A stretch of DNA of 7,004 bases. Origin: Clostridiales bacterium. Its GTDB lineage: Bacteria > Bacillota > Clostridia > Oscillospirales > Acutalibacteraceae. The position numbers and the translations under genes were made by a program. The DNA lies in the NCBI GenBank assembly GCA_019421725.1, contig JAHZES010000106.1:1-7004 (forward strand). The letters are read 5' to 3'. Shown here piece by piece: positions 1-6,118 of this stretch. The notes below the pieces were generated by a model. The model was not told the origin of the DNA. It was given only the letters and a program-made list of their open reading frames with translations, and ran no database searches. Within the stretch, counting starts at the first letter, position 1, and each line of letters starts with the position of its first letter.

Positions 1-722
1 TCCGGCAGGCCTGTATCGGTAATCAGCAGAGCAATTTTTTTACCCCGAGTATAGCTGACCACAGCGAAATTTTCAAATTTGCTTGCATCAGCCAGAATTA
101 TGCCGCAGTCCGCCTGCCCCAGCACCAGCTGGTTCAACCGCGCGGTCGAAAAATCTGTCGCGGTGAACCCTGTCTGTTCATTAAAGCCGTCTGTTCCCAG
201 AAAGGCCTTGGAAAAATGAATATTTCTGACCATCTCTTCTGCAAGGTACCCGCAAAAATCCCGGCGGTTGGCGCGGTATACCCCACCAACCAGATTGACA
301 TCCGTTTCGGCGCAGAGCAGCTCAAGATTGACCACTGAGTTGGTAAAAACCGAAACCTTCAGCTTTTCTTCGCGGATCTTTGCCGCTAAAAGTGCGCTCA
401 ACCGCGCGATCGTTGTGCCAGAATCCAGATAAACGACATCTCCGCCCGAAATCATCTGTACAGCGGCGGCGGCAATTCTCGCTTTTTCTTCCGAATGGAT
501 CCCCTCCAGCTGTTCATATCGGTAATCGGAATTTGCCAGGCCCTCCAGCTGAATTGCTCCGTGTACGCGAAGAACGCCGTTTTTTCCCGCCATTTCGGTA
601 AACAATCTGCGAACTGTTGATTCTGAAACATCAAGCATTCGCATTGCCTCCGACAGATCGATCCGGCCGACAATTTTCAGCGTATCCAAAAGCTTTTGCT
701 CGTACGCAGCGCTTTTTTTCAT
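1..722 (-). CDS. DeoR/GlpR-family transcriptional repressor, C-terminus cut by window edge
   Basis: A reading frame opens at an ATG (722-720) and stays open to the left edge, giving 240 residues. DeoR-family proteins are usually about 250-260 long, so only the last 10-20 are missing. Residues 1-60 form the winged helix-turn-helix, with DLSEAMRMLDVSESTVRR and RVHGA matching the family's DLS..L.VSE.TIRRDL and R.HGG patterns; the usual RRDL reads RRLF here. The effector-sensing domain follows: DSGTT at 100-104, TNS at 127-129, a GG...R segment near 146-150, FLGTDGF at 174-180 and ADASKF at 211-216. Such proteins normally repress sugar-catabolic operons and release DNA on binding a phosphorylated sugar. 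It is the last gene visible in the run, 64 bases after the oxidoreductase, and probably controls this operon; that role is inference. GGAAGGG (735-741) lies 12 bases from the ATG but 6 from an in-frame TTG at 728, so the true start may be 728. Confidence 0.92.
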   Translation of the reverse strand, partial: MKKSAAYEQKLLDTLKIVGRIDLSEAMRMLDVSESTVRRLFTEMAGKNGVLRVHGAIQLEGLANSDYRYEQLEGIHSEEKARIAAAAVQMISGGDVVYLDSGTTIARLSALLAAKIREEKLKVSVFTNSVVNLELLCAETDVNLVGGVYRANRRDFCGYLAEEMVRNIHFSKAFLGTDGFNEQTGFTATDFSTARLNQLVLGQADCGIILADASKFENFAVVSYTRGKKIALLITDTGLP

Positions 723-734
723 AACCAATCGTTT

Positions 735-741
735 CCCTTCC
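735..741 (-). promoter_or_regulatory. Ribosome binding site of the DeoR gene, start-deciding
   Basis: The minus strand reads GGAAGGG here. The spacer is 12 bases to the ATG at 722, longer than usual, and 6 bases to the in-frame TTG at 728, which is optimal. The TTG start would add two residues (Met-Val) in front of the annotated Met. The other genes in the window have 7-9 base spacers. Confidence 0.55.
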
Positions 742-786
742 GCCCTGACGGCAGATTATTTTTACTCCGCTCTGCACCGCGCCGCA

Positions 787-2043
787 TCATTCCGCTTCCC
801 GGCCTGCCTCAAACAGCGCCCGGCAATTTTCGTAAACCTCGTCAGGCACTACCGGATCTCCGTCCTTACAAACGGGGAGCAGCTGGTCTCCCGCAATGGA
901 CCGGTTCGTGCAGGCATGATCGTTCCGCCATGCATCGCGTTCCTTCGGATCTCTGAGGTTCGGAACTCTCATCGGCTGATTTCCGTTCAGGATAGAGCGG
1001 TAAGCCAGAATTCCGCATATCCCCATGTCTACGGCACGGTAAACATCAATGGAGTAATGTTCCCCTTCCGGTGTGCCGAGAATCTTCTCAATAAAGAAAT
1101 GTGTCGGGTAAAAATCGCTGCCGCCGTGGGAGGCGAACTTTTCCGCAAGAGCCGGTGTAATAAATTTTTCCGGTCTGTAATGCTTCAAATCCCCTTTGCA
1201 GAGCTTTTCGCCTTCGATATAGCAGGAGAGATCGGCCGTATCCCACCGGCCGGATTCCATCATACCTTTTGTACCGTAAACCTCGAAGGTATAGCTGACC
1301 GGCTCGCGTTTGAGCGCACCGTGAACGCTTTTTCCAATTGCGCCATTATCGAACGTGATCATCTCGATTCCACCGGTTCCACCGTTTAAGCTGCAGGTAT
1401 CTCCGCGGGACATGTTCTTATTCGTCTCAAAGCCAACTACCTGCACCGGTATTCTGCCGGTAATCATCATCATCGGGCCAATGCTGTGCGTGCAGTAAAA
1501 CGTGGAATAGGCACGGTTTCTCCAATGATTTTTGTCCCCATAGGTAATGCGCGGCCAAATCGCGGAGCAATCGTGCACATATTCGCCTTCTGCGTACTGC
1601 ACCTCGCCGATATCCCCTTTTTCATAACGGCGCCACATTTCAAACGTACTGGCCATATAGCAGTAATTTTCGGCATATGCGTAAACCTTCCCGCTCTGTT
1701 CCACCGCTTCAATCAGCTCAACCGCCTGCGCCATGGTTTCACAAGGCAGGACCTCACTGAGCACATGCCTTCCCGATCTGAGGCAGCGGATGGCGTAAGG
1801 AGCGTGTTCGTTGGCATAATTAGCGAGCACAACCGCATCCATATCGTGCAGAAAAAATTCTTCAAAGTCTGTATAAAGCGCAATTTTTACATTATATTTT
1901 TCGGCGATCTCCTTCACGGCGTTCAGCGCCGGAACATAGCGGTCGCACACCGCCACGATCTCTGCATCCGGGTGCGATGCCAGCACCTCGATCATTACCT
2001 TCCCGCGCTGAGCGCCGAAAACGCCGACTTTGATTTTTGCCAT
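787..2043 (-). CDS. Gfo/Idh/MocA-family NAD(P)-dependent oxidoreductase with variant EKP motif
   Basis: Complete 418-residue protein, starting at ATG 2043 with AAAGGAG 9 bases upstream and ending in TGA. The N-terminal Rossmann fold opens with VGVFGAQRG (residues 6-14), a glycine-rich dinucleotide loop, followed by VAVCDR (30-35), where Asp34 ends the second strand. The family's E-K-P motif, whose lysine normally serves catalysis, reads SEVLP at 96-100: Glu97 and Pro100 are present but valine replaces lysine. AENY at 124-127 and THSIGP at 185-190 mark the start of the C-terminal alpha/beta substrate domain, with His186 at the usual histidine site. A late HGGSDFYPTHFF segment looks typical of a subfamily acting on sugar- or cyclitol-like substrates. 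Members oxidise or reduce a hydroxyl/keto group on sugars, inositols or glycosides in the cytoplasm; some use a bound NAD for hydrolysis. The substrate cannot be read from sequence. It lies 35 bases after the aminotransferase, so oxidation to a ketone before transamination, or the reverse, is plausible inference. Confidence 0.93.
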   Translation of the reverse strand: MAKIKVGVFGAQRGKVMIEVLASHPDAEIVAVCDRYVPALNAVKEIAEKYNVKIALYTDFEEFFLHDMDAVVLANYANEHAPYAIRCLRSGRHVLSEVLPCETMAQAVELIEAVEQSGKVYAYAENYCYMASTFEMWRRYEKGDIGEVQYAEGEYVHDCSAIWPRITYGDKNHWRNRAYSTFYCTHSIGPMMMITGRIPVQVVGFETNKNMSRGDTCSLNGGTGGIEMITFDNGAIGKSVHGALKREPVSYTFEVYGTKGMMESGRWDTADLSCYIEGEKLCKGDLKHYRPEKFITPALAEKFASHGGSDFYPTHFFIEKILGTPEGEHYSIDVYRAVDMGICGILAYRSILNGNQPMRVPNLRDPKERDAWRNDHACTNRSIAGDQLLPVCKDGDPVVPDEVYENCRALFEAGREAE

Positions 2044-2052
2044 AAGACATAA

Positions 2053-2059
2053 CTCCTTT
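2053..2059 (-). promoter_or_regulatory. Ribosome binding site of the 787-2043 oxidoreductase
   Basis: The minus strand reads AAAGGAG, 9 bases before the ATG. The 35-base gap that holds it is A/G-rich and contains no hairpin or promoter-like boxes that I can see, which fits cotranscription with the upstream aminotransferase. Confidence 0.7.
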
Positions 2060-2078
2060 CTTTTCTGACAGCTAATTT

Positions 2079-3632
2079 TTAATTCTGATGCTCCAGATGA
2101 TTCAATGCACTTCTGAGCCGCTCGGCAAGAAAATCGAGCATTTTTTCGGACGCGATCACAGGCGGCTTCAGGAGCACCGCCGGCGGGCAGTTTGCCTTAT
2201 ACAGCTGCGCCGAGGTGTCGATGCATTCTTCGTTTATCAGTGAAGCAAAGCGGGCCGCTGTGGCAACATCGTGAAAATGCAGGGAGCCCAGCAGGCCAAG
2301 CCCTTCCGCACGGCAAACCGTTTTGCTGTAATCGTCCGCAATCTTGTGCAGAGCATGTTCGAACCGTTCGCCCAGCTCATGCAGGCGTTTTTTGTTTGCC
2401 TCTTCAAACGTCATGGTGACCAGATACGCAAGCGACGCAAGCTCCTCCTGCCCGTTAGTCACCAACGCGCCGAACTGGCTGAGCGTATCCATTTCCGCTG
2501 TGGTTATAATTTTGCTGGCAGGATATTCTCCGCCCGGAAATCCTTTTCCGACCGTCACAAAATCGGGCTGCAGCCCGTAAAGGCGGAAAAGGAACATGCC
2601 CGGATACCACATTCCGGTCTGAATTTCGTCCACCATGGTTGGCGTGTCGGTCTGGCGGCAAAGTGCGTGCGCAGCACGGACATATTCCGGTTCCAGCCGC
2701 ACTCCTCCATAATTCATCAGAATCAGTTCATGCAGAAATCCTGCCGTTTTGCAGTTTCCGGTGTTGTAACGCTCCAGCTTTGCGCGGAAATCCTCCAGGT
2801 CATTGACGGCCACGGGAACCACCTTGTAAATTTCGGCTGCTTCCAGCTTTTCGGCAAGCTCCGGCCAGAGCCCTCGGAACGTCTGCGCTGTAATGCAGGT
2901 ACCGTGATAATTGGCCTCCGGGCCTCCGTGCTGATCCTGCATAACAAAAAACACCGGCGTTTTTCCCGCATATTTCGGTTCTGCCGAAGTCGGCTCCAGG
3001 CGGTAAAAGCGCGCCAGCATCATTTTGATGGCTGCTTCGCACGCGAGAGAGCCTGTTTCCAGATTAATTACACGGTTGAGAACATGCGGCTCAGCAGACC
3101 GCAAAATTGCATCCAGAGCTTCTTCGTTTCCTTCGCCGAGACCGTTTGCCGCCGCAATAAGCCGGCGCTCCAGCAGGCGCGTAACAAACCCGCGCGTATT
3201 GTTGTGGGTCGCGTTCAGAATTCCCAGCTTTCTCGCGTTGTCAATCAGCATGTAGCCCGGAAAACGGTGACCAAGCGAAGCCTGATAGTGTTCGCTCTTC
3301 CCCAGCAAATAAAGCCGTCCGTTTTCTCCTAGACGATACCCGCAGGCGCCGGTAAGCGGGGCGGCAAAGGAATGCGCAGCCTTGCGGAACGCATCGGTCG
3401 GCGCACCCTTATTTTCTTTCTGAAACGGTCGCGTCAGCTCTTTTCCCACCGAAGCAAGCAGCTCGTCGTTTTTTTTCTGCATTGCATCCGGATAAAAATC
3501 TACTTTTTCATCCGCTACGGCAAGAGCTTCCTCCCGGGTCAAAAAACCAAGGGCCTCTCCGGCTTGCGCCACATGCGAAACATACTCTGTGCCAAGCAGG
3601 TCGGTCAGCGATAACTTGGGTGAACAGAACAT
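2079..3632 (-). CDS. Class III PLP-dependent aminotransferase with N-terminal extension
   Basis: Complete 517-residue protein starting at ATG 3632 (AGAAGG 7 bases upstream) and ending in TAA. The fold-type I aminotransferase core is visible: NLETGSLACEAAIKMM at 190-205 matches the family's phosphate-binding N.GteAvE.AiK segment, HELILMNYGG at 301-310 sits where EP..G..G is usual, VDEIQTG at 334-340 supplies the pyridine-nitrogen aspartate (Asp335), and VGKGFPGG at 361-368 supplies the probable Schiff-base lysine (Lys363), in place of the common AK.lggG. TNGQEELASLA at 392-402 matches the T..G.P.a.aaa segment. Class III enzymes are commonly 420-460 long; here about 90-100 residues precede the point where core-like sequence begins, and I do not recognise that extension. 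The reaction would be amino transfer to or from a keto group, often with a terminal amine as one partner. Next to sugar-type oxidoreductases and an isomerase, a keto-sugar, amino-sugar or cyclitol substrate is reasonable inference. A PLP-dependent isomerase (aminomutase) is an alternative. Confidence 0.9.
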   Translation of the reverse strand: MFCSPKLSLTDLLGTEYVSHVAQAGEALGFLTREEALAVADEKVDFYPDAMQKKNDELLASVGKELTRPFQKENKGAPTDAFRKAAHSFAAPLTGACGYRLGENGRLYLLGKSEHYQASLGHRFPGYMLIDNARKLGILNATHNNTRGFVTRLLERRLIAAANGLGEGNEEALDAILRSAEPHVLNRVINLETGSLACEAAIKMMLARFYRLEPTSAEPKYAGKTPVFFVMQDQHGGPEANYHGTCITAQTFRGLWPELAEKLEAAEIYKVVPVAVNDLEDFRAKLERYNTGNCKTAGFLHELILMNYGGVRLEPEYVRAAHALCRQTDTPTMVDEIQTGMWYPGMFLFRLYGLQPDFVTVGKGFPGGEYPASKIITTAEMDTLSQFGALVTNGQEELASLAYLVTMTFEEANKKRLHELGERFEHALHKIADDYSKTVCRAEGLGLLGSLHFHDVATAARFASLINEECIDTSAQLYKANCPPAVLLKPPVIASEKMLDFLAERLRSALNHLEHQN

Positions 3633-3639
3633 TTATAAG

Positions 3640-3645
3640 CCTTCT
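3640..3645 (-). promoter_or_regulatory. Ribosome binding site of the aminotransferase
   Basis: The minus strand reads AGAAGG, 7 bases before the ATG. It lies in the 20-base gap after the isomerase stop codon, too short for an independent promoter, so the two genes are almost certainly on one transcript. Confidence 0.7.
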
Positions 3646-3652
3646 TTCTATT

Positions 3653-5038
3653 TCAGATTCGTACTGTTTCCATCCCTAATAACTGAGCAAAAAACTCAAT
3701 CTGCTCCGGCTCTGCGCCATAAACCAGAATACTGTGATGCGTTGCGCCGTTTTGAGAAAGCAGCTCCAAAAAACGCGGAAGACCGACAGACGGCCGCATC
3801 CATCCCCGCATGGAAGACGTAAAAACCTCCGGCGGAGCTTCCAGCATTTCTACCAGTGCAACGACGGCGCGAAAATCCTCCGCACCGCGGGAGATGTTCA
3901 AAAAAACCGCTTTTCCGCTGCGGAACCTTGCATAGCCGACTACAGGAGCGGACGCATCGGTATAATTAAAAGACGCGCCGCGCAGCTGCGGCTTTCCTTC
4001 CGCTACGCGGTAATTCATCTCACCCATATGGCTCAAAAACAGGTTTCCGTTTTCCCAGTCCGGGCAGAAAATTTCGGTAAACGAGCTTTCCGGGAACGCC
4101 TGCAACAGCGCGCCGGTAAAGGCCGCCGTCAGAACGTCTCCTTCTCCTGCGTAACCAATCCCATGCTCCATGGCATGGCACGCCTCGGTAAACGGCATGG
4201 AATCAAGCCCCGCGGAAGGGCTGACCTGCAGGAAATTGACCGAAAACGCACCGAGCTGATGCCGTTCCGCCCACTTTCTCACCGTAAGGCAGGCTTTTGT
4301 ATTCAGTCGAAAGCAGGCCTCGTCCAACGGCTCCGGAATCTCAAAGCGGTCCCGGCTGTGTACCATCTCATGCTCGATCTCCTCTTCCGTTACAGAATCA
4401 CGAATTGCACACAATTCTGCAGGGTCCGCTGTTTCCAGCTCTGCGCCGAATCTTTGGCGCAGCTCTTCGCCGGATATCAGGAAATCCCCCATTCCTGCAA
4501 AGCTGCCTCCGCAGCTGCCCACGCGCATTCGCTTTAACGCACCGGCAGCCCTTGCCGCACGTGCAAAACCGACTGTGCGGCTAATCACATCGGAGTTTTG
4601 CCAGTGGCCGGCACAGATCGCATACGGCTTTCCGTTTCTGCGCAGCAGACTGCAAAGATCCATCACACCGTGGATCCCGTGGTTATAATTGATTTCGTCG
4701 GGGTTCTGTTTAAAATCAAAGGAAAAGGTCTCGGTCGTGTCGAGTACAATAATCGGCAGAGCAGTTTTTGTCAGCACCTCCACCGACTCCAGAGACGGCG
4801 AATAGGCCATATGGAGCGTGATGATGCAGTCGGCGCCTTGCTGCTCAAACTGCCGCACCGCACCGGCAAATTCCGATTCCACCCGGCAGAACTCTGTTTG
4901 CAGCACCTCGAGCCCCTCCTGCTCCAGGCGACCGGCAATCTTCTGGTAAAACGGCTCCAACCGGTCGCGCAGAGATGGGATCAGATCGTCATAAAGCTTA
5001 ATGTAAAGGGGCAAAAGCCCCACACGGATCCTGGTCAT
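3653..5038 (-). CDS. Divergent L-arabinose/L-fucose isomerase-superfamily protein
   Basis: Complete 461-residue protein starting at ATG 5038 (GGAAGGA 7 bases upstream) and ending in TGA. Family members convert aldoses to ketoses with a bound Mn2+ or similar metal, in the cytoplasm. The N-terminal part carries the expected HGIHGV (120-125) and AGHWQ (143-147) segments and a glycine-rich RVGSCGGSFAGMGDF stretch (172-186). The metal site lines up with that known for E. coli AraA (Glu306, Glu333, His350, His450): AGEGD gives Glu299, SFTE gives Glu322, SHMGEMN gives His337, and THHS gives His434 or His435. The spacing between them resembles AraA. It is shorter than AraA (about 500) and FucI (about 590), and diverges elsewhere, so arabinose or fucose should not be assumed. 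The HMGE motif replaces HMLE. It lies between the amidohydrolase and the aminotransferase and probably supplies or consumes a ketose intermediate of the same pathway. Confidence 0.88.
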   Translation of the reverse strand: MTRIRVGLLPLYIKLYDDLIPSLRDRLEPFYQKIAGRLEQEGLEVLQTEFCRVESEFAGAVRQFEQQGADCIITLHMAYSPSLESVEVLTKTALPIIVLDTTETFSFDFKQNPDEINYNHGIHGVMDLCSLLRRNGKPYAICAGHWQNSDVISRTVGFARAARAAGALKRMRVGSCGGSFAGMGDFLISGEELRQRFGAELETADPAELCAIRDSVTEEEIEHEMVHSRDRFEIPEPLDEACFRLNTKACLTVRKWAERHQLGAFSVNFLQVSPSAGLDSMPFTEACHAMEHGIGYAGEGDVLTAAFTGALLQAFPESSFTEIFCPDWENGNLFLSHMGEMNYRVAEGKPQLRGASFNYTDASAPVVGYARFRSGKAVFLNISRGAEDFRAVVALVEMLEAPPEVFTSSMRGWMRPSVGLPRFLELLSQNGATHHSILVYGAEPEQIEFFAQLLGMETVRI

Positions 5039-5045
5039 GAAAAAG

Positions 5046-5052
5046 TCCTTCC
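5046..5052 (-). promoter_or_regulatory. Ribosome binding site of the isomerase
   Basis: The minus strand reads GGAAGGA, 7 bases before the ATG. It follows directly after the intergenic hairpin at 5059-5083 with only 6 bases between, so folding of that hairpin could affect access to this site. Confidence 0.7.
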
Positions 5053-5058
5053 TTTCCG

Positions 5059-5083
5059 CGCGTCACCCGCAACGGTGATCGCG
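5059..5083 (-). promoter_or_regulatory. Intergenic RNA hairpin before the isomerase gene
   Basis: On the transcript, CGCG-A-TCACC pairs with GGTGA-CGCG around a 6-base loop. This makes nine base pairs, mostly G-C, with a single bulged A (position 5079). It lies in the 54-base gap between the amidohydrolase stop codon and the isomerase ribosome binding site, the second-largest gap in the run. No U-tract follows directly: the nearest T-run is 14 bases further on and lies between the ribosome binding site and the start codon. It is therefore not a normal intrinsic terminator. A role in mRNA processing, stability or tuning of isomerase translation is inference. Confidence 0.45.
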
Positions 5084-5092
5084 TCATTGCAG

Positions 5093-6115
5093 TTAAAAAT
5101 GAACGCCGAACAGGGATACCGCATTGCCGCAGAGAACATCCGAAACCTCTTTTTTGCTCAGCGCAAGCTTTTGCGCACAGCGTCGAAAGGCTCTCAGCTC
5201 TTCGTACAGAAAATTCGTCAGCCCCGGCTCATCCGTTTCTCTCATATGCGGATCGGCGGAAACATCTCCGTACAATCCGCGCGGAACAACATTATAATAA
5301 AAACCGTTTTCCGTTACGCGATACATTCTCATTTTGGTAATCGGCAGGTCGGAGCCAAACATCACCCGTCCGGGTCCCACGGCTTCAATGCATTGTTCCA
5401 TTGCAAGATCCAGCGTGTTGGCGGTAAAGTCAAACATCATATTCTTTGTCTGCCGCAGCGTCTGAAATGCGTCGCCAAGATCCTCACGTGAATAAGCACG
5501 GCCCACATGCGCAACAATCAGCTTAACATTAGGCCAACGCTCTTCGATCTGCATCAGCTGAGCAATGTTCAGCGGGTCGCGCAGCCGACCCGGACGGGAA
5601 ATGTGCAGCATAACGATCCAACCATGCCGGTTTGCGAGCTCCAGATGCTCCGGCGTCAAAAAGTCAAAAATCCGTACCTCATTGTCCGGAATATACGACG
5701 GTGCATTGCATTGGTACGGTTTCAGGCCACAGAAACCGCCCGCGATCACCTTCCACTCCACCTCCTCCGCCGACTGCGACGAGTGCGTGCAGTACAGCAC
5801 CGGCAGCCCGGTTTTTGCCGCGCTGCTTTGCGCATAGGCGTTGGTCTCCGCAAGGTCCACCATTGGGTACCCCATCAGCACCGGCTTTACGCGCTGGTTC
5901 GGAAAAAGATCGCGATAGGTTTGCTGCAGGTCTTCCAGCGTGCATTCTTCGGCCACCAGCTGCGTCCATGTAACGCAGCCCTTTGCCTTTTGATGATGAT
6001 CCTGCTCTTTTGTCCACAGATGAGCGTGTGCGTCCACCATATGCTCCGGCAAAAACGGCGCCAGCTCTTCTTCATAGACCCGCCTGTCGGCCTCGGTCAT
6101 TTCAAATCCAAACAT
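5093..6115 (-). CDS. Amidohydrolase family (Amidohydro_2-type) metal-dependent hydrolase
   Basis: Complete 340-residue protein starting at ATG 6115 and ending in TAA. It has the TIM-barrel amidohydrolase pattern: VDAHAHLW at 27-34 gives the first-strand metal ligands His30 and His32, GLKPY at 130-134 has Lys132 at the strand-4 position, His171 follows in MLHIS, His203 in AHVGRAY, and Asp256 in FGSDLP at 253-258 is the catalytic aspartate on the last strand. The length suits the Amidohydro_2 group, which includes sugar lactonases (fuconolactonase, rhamnonolactonase type), 4-sulfomuconolactonase, pyrone hydrolases and non-oxidative decarboxylases. Among these, a sugar lactonase best suits its position beside a Gfo/Idh/MocA dehydrogenase, which can generate lactones; this is inference. 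Its start lies 3 bases after the stop codon of that dehydrogenase, and its ribosome binding site lies inside the upstream gene, so the two are probably translationally coupled. A deacetylase-like or C-C-cleaving role cannot be excluded. Confidence 0.9.
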   Translation of the reverse strand: MFGFEMTEADRRVYEEELAPFLPEHMVDAHAHLWTKEQDHHQKAKGCVTWTQLVAEECTLEDLQQTYRDLFPNQRVKPVLMGYPMVDLAETNAYAQSSAAKTGLPVLYCTHSSQSAEEVEWKVIAGGFCGLKPYQCNAPSYIPDNEVRIFDFLTPEHLELANRHGWIVMLHISRPGRLRDPLNIAQLMQIEERWPNVKLIVAHVGRAYSREDLGDAFQTLRQTKNMMFDFTANTLDLAMEQCIEAVGPGRVMFGSDLPITKMRMYRVTENGFYYNVVPRGLYGDVSADPHMRETDEPGLTNFLYEELRAFRRCAQKLALSKKEVSDVLCGNAVSLFGVHF

Positions 6116-6118
6116 ATT

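Noticed and set aside
723..786. Terminator or promoter between the 787-2043 oxidoreductase and the DeoR gene
   Set aside because: No stable stem followed by a T-run and no convincing -35/-10 pair were visible on the minus strand, only a short weak stem around CCG...CGG.
2271..3332. Long plus-strand open frame (353 codons) opposite the aminotransferase
   Set aside because: It lies wholly within the aminotransferase gene on the other strand, shows no recognisable family motif and is rich in residues typical of antisense translation. The minus-strand protein has clear PLP motifs.
3653..5038. Naming the isomerase gene araA or fucI
   Set aside because: The metal ligands match the superfamily, but length, overall sequence and neighbours do not support either specific substrate.
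5059..5083. Intrinsic terminator before the isomerase gene
   Set aside because: The stem is good but no U-tract follows it. The next T-run is between the ribosome binding site and the start codon, so it was listed as a hairpin of unknown role.
4598..5491. Plus-strand open frame of 297 codons across the isomerase-amidohydrolase junction
   Set aside because: It is antisense to two genes with clear catalytic motifs and carries no domain signature of its own. Similar antisense frames at 3734-4537, 5507-6133, 1486-2052 and 916-1389 were rejected for the same reason.
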